From Hungatella sp. UBA3048 (GTDB lineage: Bacteria > Bacillota > Clostridia > Lachnospirales > Lachnospiraceae), in the NCBI GenBank assembly GCA_002367105.1, contig DFCS01000007.1:1-64000 (forward strand): a stretch of 64,000 nt of DNA. The letters are read 5' to 3'. Every line of letters begins with the position of its first letter. The stretch's first letter is position 1. A program made the position numbers and the translations under genes. This document shows positions 19,525 through 29,119 of the stretch, piece after piece. The notes under the pieces were generated by a model. That model was not told where the DNA came from and searched no databases. It saw only the letters and a program-made list of their open reading frames with translations.

Positions 19525-21183
19525 CTATTGATAAATCACAAACGCTTCATAAGGTTTCAGTTCTCCGCTTATTCTCTCCGTTGTATCATAATTGCTGATC
19601 AGAACGGTTCCTGATTCAAATTCCTCTGGTACGCTATAGTTTAACGTCCGGCCGCAGAAATTGCATACGACCAGGAGCTTTCTGTCTCCCAAGGTCCTCA
19701 CGTAGGCATAGATATCCGGATCATCGGGAAGCAGCAGCTCGTAACTGCCATAAACGATGATCTCAAATTCATGGCGCAGAGCGATCAATTGTTTATAATA
19801 ATGGAATACAGAAGTCTTTCGATCCACCTGTTCTTTGGCATTGATGCTTTCATAATTGGGATTTACCATGATCCAGGGGGCGGCTTCTGAAAATCCGGCA
19901 TTCAAGCTTGTATCCCACTGCATAGGGGTCCTCGCATTGTCCCGGCTCTTATACCTTAGATACTTCATCATATCCTCTTCGGTGAAAATTCCTTTTTCTG
20001 TCAGCTCATAGTAGGCATTTATGCTGTCCAGATCCCGAAAATCATGGATGGTTTCAAAGGGGACATTGGTCATTCCCAGTTCCTCTCCCTGATACACATA
20101 GGGAGTTCCCTGCATCATGTGGAGGCAGGTGGCAAGCATCTTGGCTGAGCGCTCCCGGTATTCCTCACAGTCGCTTCCAAAACGGGAAACAACTCTGGGC
20201 TGGTCATGATTATCCCAGAACAGGCTGTTCCAGGCAGTTCCTTCAAGCCCTTTCTGCCATTTTGTCATAATGGCTTTAAGATCCGGAAGATACAGCTTCT
20301 TATCCGTCCATTTGTTGTCAGGATCCCCATCCACGTCCATATGCTCAAACTGGAATACCATGTTAAGTTCACTTCCATCAGAGGACGCATACCTGGCCGC
20401 TTCCAAAAGAGTCACACCGGAACACTCTCCTACCGTCATGATATCATACCCGGATAAAACCTCACGGTTCATTTCCTTTAAATATTCGTGAACCTTTGGT
20501 CCGTTGGCGGAAACATTAAAGCTGGCATACCCATTGATCATGGCCGGACCGTCGGGAAGTCCTTCCCGCTTGGAAATCAGGCTGATCACATCCATGCGGA
20601 ATCCGTCGATGCCCTTATCCAGCCACCATTTCATCATATCGTATACCTCTGTCCGGACTTTCCCGTTATCCCAGTTTAAATCAGGCTGTTTTTCGGAAAA
20701 AAGATGAAGGAAATACTGGTCAGTTTCCTTATCATATTTCCAAGCAGGCCCGGAAAAGCAGGATCCCCAGTTATTAGGTTCTTTTCCGTCCTTTCCATCT
20801 CTCCATATGTAATAATCCCGGTAAGGATTATCCTTTGATTTTCTGCTTTCTAAAAACCATGGATGCTCATCTGAGGTGTGGTTTACCACAAGATCCATAA
20901 CCAGTTTGATTCCCCGTTTATGCATCTCTTCTAAAAGTCTGTCAAAGTCCTCCATGGTACCAAATTCCTTCATGATGTCACGGTAATCACGGATATCGTA
21001 GCCATTGTCATCGTTTGGCGAATCGTACACGGGAGACAGCCAGACCACATCGATTCCCAGTTCCTTTAAATAGTCCAGCTTGCTTATGATCCCCCCTATA
21101 TCGCCGATCCCATCCCCATTGCTGTCACAGAAGCTTCTGGGGTAAATTTGATATACTACAGATTCTTTCCACCAAATTTTCAT
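19525..21183 (-). CDS. GH13 alpha-glucosidase (oligo-1,6-glucosidase type)
   Basis: 552 residues from ATG 21183 with AGGAG six bases upstream. It begins with the typical WWKESVVYQIYPRSF. GH13 regions are clear: DLVVNHTSDEH (region I), GFRMDVIS with the nucleophile Asp (region II), TVGECSG with the acid Glu (region III) and FWDNHDQPR (region IV). The DVISLIS context after the nucleophile resembles oligo-1,6-glucosidases and dextran glucosidases (GH13_31), which take isomaltose-type alpha-1,6 bonds; some relatives prefer sucrose or maltose. It is cytosolic. It is the last gene of the LacI-controlled operon, 13 bases after the GH63-like gene. Confidence 0.92.
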   Translation of the reverse strand: MKIWWKESVVYQIYPRSFCDSNGDGIGDIGGIISKLDYLKELGIDVVWLSPVYDSPNDDNGYDIRDYRDIMKEFGTMEDFDRLLEEMHKRGIKLVMDLVVNHTSDEHPWFLESRKSKDNPYRDYYIWRDGKDGKEPNNWGSCFSGPAWKYDKETDQYFLHLFSEKQPDLNWDNGKVRTEVYDMMKWWLDKGIDGFRMDVISLISKREGLPDGPAMINGYASFNVSANGPKVHEYLKEMNREVLSGYDIMTVGECSGVTLLEAARYASSDGSELNMVFQFEHMDVDGDPDNKWTDKKLYLPDLKAIMTKWQKGLEGTAWNSLFWDNHDQPRVVSRFGSDCEEYRERSAKMLATCLHMMQGTPYVYQGEELGMTNVPFETIHDFRDLDSINAYYELTEKGIFTEEDMMKYLRYKSRDNARTPMQWDTSLNAGFSEAAPWIMVNPNYESINAKEQVDRKTSVFHYYKQLIALRHEFEIIVYGSYELLLPDDPDIYAYVRTLGDRKLLVVCNFCGRTLNYSVPEEFESGTVLISNYDTTERISGELKPYEAFVIYQ

Positions 21184-21196
21184 AGTCTTCTCCTTT

Positions 21197-22915
21197 CTAA
21201 TCCAATACATAATCACGCAGCAGAATAAGAAACACACTGGCTGTCCAGGTAAAGCCGTGATCCCTTAAGCCCCGCCCGTCCAGTGCACTGTAATTTTCAT
21301 AAAATCCATTTTCAGCACAAAGTCTGCAGAAACGTTCTGCATAATAACGTGCCTCTTTCTGCCTGCCGCACTGTTTTAAGGCATCTACCAGAATCATGAC
21401 AGCGGCTGGCCAGACCGCTCCCCGCCAGTATCCGTCTTCTTCAAACAGCATACTGTCCAAAGGCTCTGATGCAAATCCCCAGGGACCGGCCAGATGGCCT
21501 TTCTTTAAAAGCCCTGAAATCAGAGTTTCACGAAGTATCTCCGGAAGGCGTTCCCCAAGAATCAGAGGAAGAAATAAAATCAGGGAATCGGAAGTGACCA
21601 CTTCCATCTCAGGGATCTTCACCGCTTCAAACCGATCTTCTCTCACAAAATAGGCCAACAGCTTAGAGAACAGATTTTCCCCCTTTTCCTTCCACGCTTC
21701 AGCCTCTTGCAGCCAGCCAAGCTGCCTTGCCGTATGCTCCAGAAACTCCATCTGAATTACAAGCCAGGCCGATAAATCCGGTGATTGGACCGGCAAGCCC
21801 AGACGGAAAACAGTGGCATTGTCCCAACCGGAATCATTGCCATGCTGGTAGGTTGGGATGCCGTTTTCCTCCACCCGGTAGGTCATCCACCACTCGGTAA
21901 AGGAGGCAACAGAACGGTACAGCCTCTCCTTTACTTCCCTGCCCGGATCATGGATCTGAAACATTTTCTTTAGAATAAATCCCTGGACCGGAGGCTTTAC
22001 AAAGGAACGGATGATCGTCCTCGCCTGGTAAGCATCGGGGTATGCGCCATACTCATCCTGTTGGTCCGCCATGGCTAAAAACTGTCCGTATGCCAGTTCC
22101 GGCTGGGACGAGACCAGGGCAAGGCCATTAAAGGCATAATCCCAGCTCCATACAAGATTCATCCAGTTTTTTGTCATGACCATTACCGGTCTTTTGATAT
22201 AACCGGAAGGCTTGAGCACGGAATGCCACAAAACATAGGCAGCTTCCCTTCTGGCTTTTTCAAAAGCAGGATCTGTCCCCTTTAAACCGTTCATAATGCC
22301 TTTCTCAAACTCCAGATATTCCTCTTTTACTGTCTGACGGCACAAGGCATAACTCCCGTACTCTTTTTTCTGCGGACTTAAACCGGTAAGGGTGATCACG
22401 GCCAACAGCTCTCCCTTCTCCGGGCTTAGTAGAAGCTCCGTCCTGCTGCTGCCAAAGCCATTGTCCGGACATGCCGATTGATCCTTTACCTTTCCTTTTC
22501 GCAGGGTCACATGGAGGGCCATATCATCTCCCGCTATTTCAAAGCTTCCATCCATGTGTCCCATCACTCTGTCATAGGTACCAGCTTTTGTCTTTGTAAT
22601 CAGGACCGGGCTGTTTGATTTAAAGAGAAACCCTTCCTCATCTCCAAAGCATATGGAGTATTCTCCTGTTTCAGAAGTTACGTCCAGTTCCCAGGGTGAC
22701 ATGGAAACTGCAATTGTCGCTTCCGGCTTCCCATCATCATTTACCGGTATGATGGGATAAGTCTCCTGTTGGGAAAACGCGCCGTAAAGTACCCGTAGCG
22801 CAATGTGGCCGTCAAATTCCTTCGTGCCATCCTGAGGATAGGAAAATGCCAAATAAGAGCCGTATCTGCTAAAAGGTACGGAGCGGACATCCAGTTCTCT
22901 CCTGTGTTCCTTCAT
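21197..22915 (-). CDS. GH63-like (alpha/alpha)6-barrel glycosidase
   Basis: 572 residues. An N-terminal beta-rich domain (about 1-200) precedes an (alpha/alpha)6 barrel with signatures of the GH63/trehalase-like group: NLVWSWDYAFNGLAL, HGNDSGWDNATVF and YWRGAVWPAAVMI. The acidic residues in the WDYAF and SGWD blocks are the likely catalytic region. Relatives include mannosylglycerate hydrolase and bacterial alpha-glucosidases. It has no signal peptide, so it is cytosolic and should act on imported oligosaccharides. It sits between the GH65-phosphoglucomutase fusion and the GH13 gene in one operon with very short gaps, so an alpha-glucoside substrate is the best guess. ATG 22915 has an AAGGAGGG site. 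Confidence 0.82.
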   Translation of the reverse strand: MKEHRRELDVRSVPFSRYGSYLAFSYPQDGTKEFDGHIALRVLYGAFSQQETYPIIPVNDDGKPEATIAVSMSPWELDVTSETGEYSICFGDEEGFLFKSNSPVLITKTKAGTYDRVMGHMDGSFEIAGDDMALHVTLRKGKVKDQSACPDNGFGSSRTELLLSPEKGELLAVITLTGLSPQKKEYGSYALCRQTVKEEYLEFEKGIMNGLKGTDPAFEKARREAAYVLWHSVLKPSGYIKRPVMVMTKNWMNLVWSWDYAFNGLALVSSQPELAYGQFLAMADQQDEYGAYPDAYQARTIIRSFVKPPVQGFILKKMFQIHDPGREVKERLYRSVASFTEWWMTYRVEENGIPTYQHGNDSGWDNATVFRLGLPVQSPDLSAWLVIQMEFLEHTARQLGWLQEAEAWKEKGENLFSKLLAYFVREDRFEAVKIPEMEVVTSDSLILFLPLILGERLPEILRETLISGLLKKGHLAGPWGFASEPLDSMLFEEDGYWRGAVWPAAVMILVDALKQCGRQKEARYYAERFCRLCAENGFYENYSALDGRGLRDHGFTWTASVFLILLRDYVLD

Positions 22916-22927
22916 CTGAATCCCTCC

Positions 22928-25900
22928 TTATCCGACGATCTCCAGCAGTTGGCTGAAGGCTGACAGCTTATAATCTGCCAGTAAAGATTTTACCGCATCT
23001 CCCACTGCTCCGCAATCCATTCCGCCAGATTTTGCTGCTATAAGCCCTGCCTCGGCATCTTCTACTACAAGGCAGTTTTCCGCCTTGCAGTAAAGCATTG
23101 CTGCTGCCTTTTGAAATACTTCCGGGTGAGGCTTTGAATGGGTGATCGAATTTCCGTCAGAGACGGCATCAAAAAAATGTTCCAATCCCAACTGCTTTAA
23201 GATCAGTCCTGCGTTCTTACTGGAGGAACCGATCGCCAGCTTCATCCCCCGTTTTCTAAGCTCCATCAACGTGTCCTTAGTTTCCTCTGACAAATCGGAA
23301 GGGGTCATGCTTTCCAACAGCTTTTTATAACCCTCATTTTTCTTTGTTAGATATCTTTCCTTATCTTCTTCCCTCATGACCTTATCATACCGTTCCAGAA
23401 TGATATCAAAGCTCTCCTTCCGGCTGACACCCCGCAGCCGGTTATTGATGATCTCATCAAAATAAATACCCAACTCATCTGCCACCTCTTTCCATGCAAG
23501 ATAGTGGTAATGATCGGTATGACAGATCACTCCGTCCAAATCAAAAATAACCGCTTCATAGGTTTTCTTTTCCACGTAAACAGATGCTTCCGGTTCCACC
23601 CTGCTGCTTCTTCCAAATACCATAAGCGACACCGGGCAGCTTCCGTTGTTTGCGATAGTAACACCTTTCTTATCCACTGTAACCGTCAGCTTCTGGCCCT
23701 TCCATACCAGAGGAAACCGAAGCTCATCCCAGGCTTTAGGCAGCTTGGGATTAAGTTCCAGGCCACTACGGCGGATCCTCAGCCCTCCAAAGCCCATGAC
23801 GCAGCTTAACCAGATTCCTCCGATGGAGGCACTGTGAATTCCCTCCTCCGATGATTTCATATTGGGTCCCAGATCGATGGAGCATGCCGCCTGATGCATC
23901 TGATAGGCCATGTCCTCCATTCCGTAATCATTGGCTAAAACGGCGTGAACACATCGGCTTAAGGATGAATCATGAAGGGTCTTATCCTCATAAAATGCAA
24001 AGTTTTTTCTTTTTGTTTCCAAGGAAAACAAATCAGGCATCACAAAATCCAGCATGACCGTATCGGCCTGTTTGGAAACCATGAGTTTCCCCATCTGCTC
24101 CATATTATAATCCTGGTGGATTCCCAGGACCTTTCCGGAGGCCTTATAAGGTGCCAGATCAATGGGCTCTAAGCTCATGTACTGGTCGGTCTGAGGGACA
24201 ATGCCGTTTTCCCCGGGCACCGGTAAGTAGAGCTTTTCCCTCTTTTCCCTTAGACTCTGCTTTAACCGGTCAAAATGGAACTTCTGGTCCAGAAGTTCTG
24301 AAACCTCCTTATTTTCCTTTGGCAAAGCTTCCATAATATGTTCAGCCAGCCCCATATTATAATCCGCCATATAATTGGTATAGGCATTATTATCCACATG
24401 CTCCTTATACTCATCCGGTCCGATCACATCAAGGATTTCATAACAGCCCTTTTTCTCATTCCATTCCAACCGGCTGGACCAGAAAAGAGCCGTATCCAGT
24501 ATGATCTCATATCCGTAACGGTCCATATAGTCCTGATCTCCGGAGGCCTGATAATACTGCCATACCGCATAAGCCACATCCGCGCTGATATGATGCTCAA
24601 TTAATCCTGTCAGGCACTTTTGTACCTTGCCCGTTACAACGTCAGCACCCAGATATAAGGGGGTTACCTCGCCGTCATCGATCCAGGCACACTCCCATGG
24701 ATACATGGCCCCCTCCCATCCGTTTTCGGCGGCCTTTTTGCGGGCGCCATAGAGATTTCTGTAGCGGTATTCCAGAAGGGTCCTTGCGGTTTGGGGTTCC
24801 GTAAGGGTAAAATAAGGCAGGATGAACATTTCCGTATCCCAAAAGGAATGGCCCTTATAGCCTTCTCCTGTCAAAGCCTTTGCAGCGATCCCCACCCGGT
24901 TGTCGTCCTTTTTCACCATAATATTCAAATGATACTGGGCAAACCGGAGGGCAAGCTGATCAAAATCATCATTTCCCCGTATGGTTACCTCATGATTTTT
25001 CCAGAAGTCGTTCCATACTTCCTCTGACTCCGCCAGAAGTCTGTCATATCCCTTATCAAATTCGTTCCGTAAGCATTCCATGCCGTCTGTTTTCAGACGT
25101 TCAACAGTACCGGAGTTCTCTTCCCTTTCGTAAGCCAGATCCCTGGAGGAATGAAAGCAGGATATCTTTTCTAAGCGGATGGTTTCACCGGCCTCTGCTT
25201 TCACGGACCAGCTCAGATCCATATTTCTTCTTCCCATAACCGGGAGAGGCTTTTCCTCCCGGCTTATCCTGCAGGCACTGTGGACAGCCGCCAGCACCCG
25301 GGACTCGGTCGTTTCCGCCAGAAACTGCATGGTGACACCGTCATAGATCCTGCGCCTTATATTCTCAAAATGCATGGCCCCATGGTTTGTCACATCCCCA
25401 TGAATACCCGTTTCAATCACCAGCTGCGCGCTGTCATCACAGGACAGCTCCAGGTATTCTGCCGCAATATGTTCATTTTTTAAGGATACAAACCGTTTAA
25501 AAACAGCCGTAACCAGAGTCTTCGATGGACATTCCCACACAATCTTTCTGGTGGTTTCTCCGTTCTTTAAGTTCATGGCCCTGGAATACTCCATGACCTT
25601 ACCTGTCTGCAGGTTCAGACGGTATCCATCAACATAGATATCCATAGCAGTTACATCCGGAAGATTGGGAAGCTCCGTCACCTCTTCCTCTCCCGCTTTA
25701 TTAAAGGTTCCGGTGATGAACGTGTTCCTCACCTCTTCTACATAACGCTCCTCCAGGGCGTTTCGCATCCCTATGTAACCATTTCCCTGGGCAAAAACCG
25801 CCTCATATTTTCCCAGGTTCCGGGCATCAAATTCCGTTTCCTCAATCAGCCAGTTTTTTAAAGCTCCCTGACCCTTAAAAAAATTCAATGTGTTAATCAT
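22928..25900 (-). CDS. Fusion of GH65 disaccharide phosphorylase and beta-phosphoglucomutase
   Basis: 990 residues with two enzymes in one chain. Residues about 1-765 are a GH65 phosphorylase: an N-terminal beta domain, an (alpha/alpha)6 barrel with HSFWDTEMF and the catalytic block DVIGPDEYKEHVDNNAYTN, and a C-terminal beta domain. Residues 779-990 are a HAD beta-phosphoglucomutase with the nucleophile motif VIFDLDGVI (Asp786/788), GSSSKN, a SKPHPE motif and the VVEDAEAG block. The phosphorylase would split an alpha-glucosyl disaccharide with phosphate to beta-glucose 1-phosphate and the mutase would make glucose 6-phosphate. Maltose, trehalose, kojibiose or nigerose specificity cannot be read. 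The two activities are more often separate neighbouring genes. ATG 25900 has an AGGAGAG site. Confidence 0.92.
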   Translation of the reverse strand: MINTLNFFKGQGALKNWLIEETEFDARNLGKYEAVFAQGNGYIGMRNALEERYVEEVRNTFITGTFNKAGEEEVTELPNLPDVTAMDIYVDGYRLNLQTGKVMEYSRAMNLKNGETTRKIVWECPSKTLVTAVFKRFVSLKNEHIAAEYLELSCDDSAQLVIETGIHGDVTNHGAMHFENIRRRIYDGVTMQFLAETTESRVLAAVHSACRISREEKPLPVMGRRNMDLSWSVKAEAGETIRLEKISCFHSSRDLAYEREENSGTVERLKTDGMECLRNEFDKGYDRLLAESEEVWNDFWKNHEVTIRGNDDFDQLALRFAQYHLNIMVKKDDNRVGIAAKALTGEGYKGHSFWDTEMFILPYFTLTEPQTARTLLEYRYRNLYGARKKAAENGWEGAMYPWECAWIDDGEVTPLYLGADVVTGKVQKCLTGLIEHHISADVAYAVWQYYQASGDQDYMDRYGYEIILDTALFWSSRLEWNEKKGCYEILDVIGPDEYKEHVDNNAYTNYMADYNMGLAEHIMEALPKENKEVSELLDQKFHFDRLKQSLREKREKLYLPVPGENGIVPQTDQYMSLEPIDLAPYKASGKVLGIHQDYNMEQMGKLMVSKQADTVMLDFVMPDLFSLETKRKNFAFYEDKTLHDSSLSRCVHAVLANDYGMEDMAYQMHQAACSIDLGPNMKSSEEGIHSASIGGIWLSCVMGFGGLRIRRSGLELNPKLPKAWDELRFPLVWKGQKLTVTVDKKGVTIANNGSCPVSLMVFGRSSRVEPEASVYVEKKTYEAVIFDLDGVICHTDHYHYLAWKEVADELGIYFDEIINNRLRGVSRKESFDIILERYDKVMREEDKERYLTKKNEGYKKLLESMTPSDLSEETKDTLMELRKRGMKLAIGSSSKNAGLILKQLGLEHFFDAVSDGNSITHSKPHPEVFQKAAAMLYCKAENCLVVEDAEAGLIAAKSGGMDCGAVGDAVKSLLADYKLSAFSQLLEIVG

Positions 25901-25917
25901 TATGCTCTCCTATATTG

Positions 25918-26742
25918 TCAGCCTTTTACTCCTGATGCCGCAACACTGGCCTGTACCTGTTCCTGGGCCAGCGCATATAAAATGATGCCCGGAAGCACGA
26001 CAAGAGTCAAAGCGGCAAACAGCTTTGTGTAGTCATATGAAAATGATTCAGTGAAAAATTGCAGCGCCACCGGCAGAGTCCTGTTCTTATTGGAAGAGGT
26101 CAGCAGGGAGGCGTAAAAAAATTCATTCCAGTTATTCAAAAACATAAGAATCCCGGCCGTAGCCAGCCCTCCTTTTGCCAGAGGAAGGTTGATCTGGAAA
26201 AATACCCGGAGAAAACCTGCCCCTTCCAGCCTGGCCGCCTCATCTAAGGATGAAGGAATGGACATAAAGGTGGATTTTAAGATGAACACGGACATTGCAA
26301 GCCCCATGGATAAGTAAACCACCGCCAGACCCCAGATGTTATCATACAGATTTATCTTCATGATCAGGGAAAAGATGGGCTGTGCCTTGGAATGGGAAGG
26401 GACCAGCAGGGTAATGGTAAACAAGGCGAAAATCAGGGATTTTCCTGGAAAACGGTACTTTCCTATCACATAAGCGCCCATGGCAAAGAACAGGAGCGAC
26501 AGTAGTGTTGAGGTAATGCAGACCAGAAAGGAATTGACCGCGTACCGCAGAAAATCATATTTCTCAAATAAGTAAATATATGGTTCGAAACTAATGGAAG
26601 TCGGCAGTGTAAATGGATTTCCAAGAATCTGGGCATTGGTTTTAAAGGATGACATGATCACCCAGAGAATCGGAAAGACCGATATGATCACGGTAAATAC
26701 CATAAGAAAATACATACAAAACACAGTAATTTTTTTCTTCAT
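25918..26742 (-). CDS. ABC sugar transporter inner-membrane permease, MalG/UgpE type
   Basis: 274 residues from ATG 26742 with GGAGGAGGGG seven bases upstream. Six membrane helices; the MalG-type ATPase-contact loop EAARLEGAGFLRVFFQINLP is present (EAA motif). It pairs with the upstream MalF-like permease and the lipoprotein encoded further upstream. No ATP-binding subunit is in the operon, so a shared MsmK-type ATPase is expected, as is common for CUT1 importers in Firmicutes. The gene starts 13 bases after the original end of the preceding permease gene. Confidence 0.92.
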   Translation of the reverse strand: MKKKITVFCMYFLMVFTVIISVFPILWVIMSSFKTNAQILGNPFTLPTSISFEPYIYLFEKYDFLRYAVNSFLVCITSTLLSLLFFAMGAYVIGKYRFPGKSLIFALFTITLLVPSHSKAQPIFSLIMKINLYDNIWGLAVVYLSMGLAMSVFILKSTFMSIPSSLDEAARLEGAGFLRVFFQINLPLAKGGLATAGILMFLNNWNEFFYASLLTSSNKNRTLPVALQFFTESFSYDYTKLFAALTLVVLPGIILYALAQEQVQASVAASGVKG

Positions 26743-26755
26743 TTCGCCCCTCCTC

Positions 26756-27651
26756 CTAATAGATGCTGTCATTCATACGGAATGTAATATTGACGGCTGC
26801 CAGAATAATCAGACCCAAAGCAAACATGACCATACCGTTGGCATTGGCATATCCGTATTTCATATCAGATATGGAATTGACCAGAATTACGGTATATTCA
26901 TGGTATCGTCCCCAGGGCCTCCTGCAGTCGTCAGCCTGATCTGCTCATACATGGCGATCCTGGAGGTCATGGAACAGATCACTCCGGTTCCAATGGCATT
27001 TCTGCAAAGGGGAAGCATGATATGACGGGTCAGCTGCCACGGGGATGCCCCGTCTACCCTGGCGGCTTCCACCACTTCCTCGGGGACTGCCATCAAATCA
27101 TTTAATACCACCAGAGTTACAATCACCGCATAAAAAATCCAGGTGCATGTAACTGCCCAGAAAGCATATGGAGACTGGAAGAACCATTGGACATGAAAGT
27201 CCGGAGAAATTCTTCGGATCAAGTTATTTAAAATACCCATATCGTCATTGAAGATGAATTTATATATCATGGCCCATGCAGCCGCTGAGATCACGTTAGG
27301 AACCATAAAAATCACTCTGGTGAATTTCCAGCCTTTGGGCTTCGCATACAGAACAAATGCCATCAGCACGCCGAATCCCACGTGTAGAGTGGCTGCAATC
27401 ACGGACCAGGCAAGAAGGTTTTTTAAAGATATTAGAAAAGTTTTGGAATGAAAAAGATCGATGTAATTTTTAAGACCTATAAAAACCGGTTTGTTAAAGC
27501 CATCCCACTTGGTAAAGGATGTGGCTATTACGGTAAGGATTGGTGATAAGTAAAACAGCAAAAATATCAGGAGGGAGGGCAGCAAAAATAAGTAGCACCA
27601 CTTATAATTCCTTCTCTCCAAAACAGTGGAATTTGATTTTCCTGCTTTCAT
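26756..27651 (-). pseudogene. ABC sugar transporter permease, MalF/UgpA type, with a frameshift near its 3' end
   Basis: From ATG 27651 the frame codes six-helix permease sequence including the EAA loop VEAARVDGASPWQLTRHIML and reaches TAGGPGDDTMNIP. It then meets TAA at 26887, giving 254 residues. Reading on with one extra base restores the expected family tail (VILVNSISDMKYGYANANGM and a last membrane helix) to TAG at 26756. So one base is missing at about 26889-26892. As it stands, the last membrane helix is lost and the importer is probably inactive, but a single-base sequencing error is equally possible. The downstream permease start fits the restored stop (13-base gap), which supports recent loss or an error. 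Confidence 0.8.
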
Positions 27652-27671
27652 TTTCTTCCCCTCTTTCTAAA

Positions 27672-27720
27672 AAATACTGCTGCAATACACCTGTTTTCAC
27701 AGGCTTTTGCAACAGTATTT
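27672..27720 (-). terminator. Terminator-like stem between binding-protein and permease genes
   Basis: A 14-bp outer stem (27672-27685 with 27707-27720) holds a small inner CCTG/CAGG hairpin. On the minus strand it is followed by TTTTTT. Such partial terminators after a solute-binding-protein gene usually let it be made in excess over the membrane subunits. Confidence 0.65.
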
Positions 27721-27738
27721 AATTCCCATGTACGATGT

Positions 27739-29097
27739 TTAGTTTTTAGCTTCTTCCGCCTTCTGAGTCAACTGGCTGCAGAATTCCTCCGGCGTAAGGG
27801 TTCCGTCCGCAAGCTTAGGAAGCAGCTTACCAAATTCCGTATCAGCAACAGAAGCCGGCATCACATCGAAAATAGATGCTGTGTATCTGGTGTTTTCATC
27901 CATGCTTTCGGCAAGCTGGGATAAGATGCGGTTTTCTGACTGTTTCTTTAAGAATTCGTCGCTGTAATCAAGCTTCGGAGCCACTCCGCCTTCGGTCAGT
28001 ACCAGCTGCTCGATTTCTTCCTTGGAATCACGGAAAGCAAAGAAAGCTTTAGCCAGCTCTTTTTCCTCATCAGAAGCGGTATTTGCGATCCAGAATTCAC
28101 CGAATACTCTCGGATTGGCAATAGCAAAATTTCCTGGGTAAATATCTGAAGTCACTTCTTCACCGGTAAATCCATTTGACCACTTGTCTGCTGATTCTTC
28201 ATCAAAATCAGAGGCCATCCAGGAACCGTTGCATATAAGGGCAGCACTCTTGCTCATAAATGCATTGGCTGCATCTGCATACGCTGCACCAATGGTATTG
28301 GCTGATGCATTACTCTGAAGGAGTTTCTGCAGAATGGATATAGCGGAAACGATCTTTGCATCGGTGTAATCATACAGCTTGTCATCCACATACTGAGCCA
28401 GATACGTCTCTCCCCCCTCCTGATTGGCAATAAGAGCGGTAAGGAGAAGTCCTGATGTCCAGGCATTTTCCGCCGTCTGGAATGCAAACTTGTTATCTCC
28501 GATGCTTTCCATGAACTCGTCAAGCTTCATATCCTTAACGGCTTTTTCCGGCTTATACATGGTATTGTTATAATACAGACCCACAGGCTTTAATACGGAA
28601 AGGGGCTTGCAGATGAGTTTTCCGTCCACAGTACAGTAATCCATGGAGTCATCAATCCAGTTATTTTTTACCTCCGGGTTAGCATTTGCAAATTCGCTTA
28701 AGTCATATGCCATTCCATTGGCAAGAACGACACTCTTAAACCACTGAAGATCGATACCACCGGAGCCAGGTGCATGGACAATGGCAGGAAGCTTATTCTG
28801 CTGGGCCAACTGCTTAATCTTTTCTGCATACTGGGCCTGAGGGACCTCCTCGATCACGATCTTATACTTGCCTGCGTACTTCTGATTAAACCGTTCTACT
28901 TCAGGGAGAAAGAAAACAGCTCCAACATTTTCTCCTGCCAGATAGGTTGGAAAAGTCATCTGTATTTCCTTACCCGACGCATTATCAGAATTGCCTGCCA
29001 CTGGTGCCGTTGTTTTACTGTTCCCACCGGAACAGCCGCTGATCACCGTTACTGCAGCCATAACAGCTGCCATAATCCCCGCCAATTTTCTTTTCAT
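27739..29097 (-). CDS. Sugar ABC transporter solute-binding lipoprotein (CUT1)
   Basis: 452 residues. A lipoprotein signal peptide ends in VISGCSGG, so Cys22 is lipidated and the protein is anchored outside the membrane. The mature part has the family-1 binding-protein fold, with motifs such as PVGLYYNNTMYKPEKA and GSWMASDF. It captures an oligosaccharide for the two permeases encoded downstream. The operon enzymes suggest an alpha-glucoside such as isomaltose, kojibiose or nigerose; this is inference. AAGGAGG lies eight bases before the ATG. The regulator gene ends only 22 bases upstream. Confidence 0.9.
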   Translation of the reverse strand: MKRKLAGIMAAVMAAVTVISGCSGGNSKTTAPVAGNSDNASGKEIQMTFPTYLAGENVGAVFFLPEVERFNQKYAGKYKIVIEEVPQAQYAEKIKQLAQQNKLPAIVHAPGSGGIDLQWFKSVVLANGMAYDLSEFANANPEVKNNWIDDSMDYCTVDGKLICKPLSVLKPVGLYYNNTMYKPEKAVKDMKLDEFMESIGDNKFAFQTAENAWTSGLLLTALIANQEGGETYLAQYVDDKLYDYTDAKIVSAISILQKLLQSNASANTIGAAYADAANAFMSKSAALICNGSWMASDFDEESADKWSNGFTGEEVTSDIYPGNFAIANPRVFGEFWIANTASDEEKELAKAFFAFRDSKEEIEQLVLTEGGVAPKLDYSDEFLKKQSENRILSQLAESMDENTRYTASIFDVMPASVADTEFGKLLPKLADGTLTPEEFCSQLTQKAEEAKN

Positions 29098-29119
29098 AAA
29101 TATCCTCCTTAAAATTTAT

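Noticed and set aside
22928..25900. Two separate genes for phosphorylase and phosphoglucomutase
   Set aside because: The frame is continuous through both domains, with no stop or new ribosome site near residue 770.
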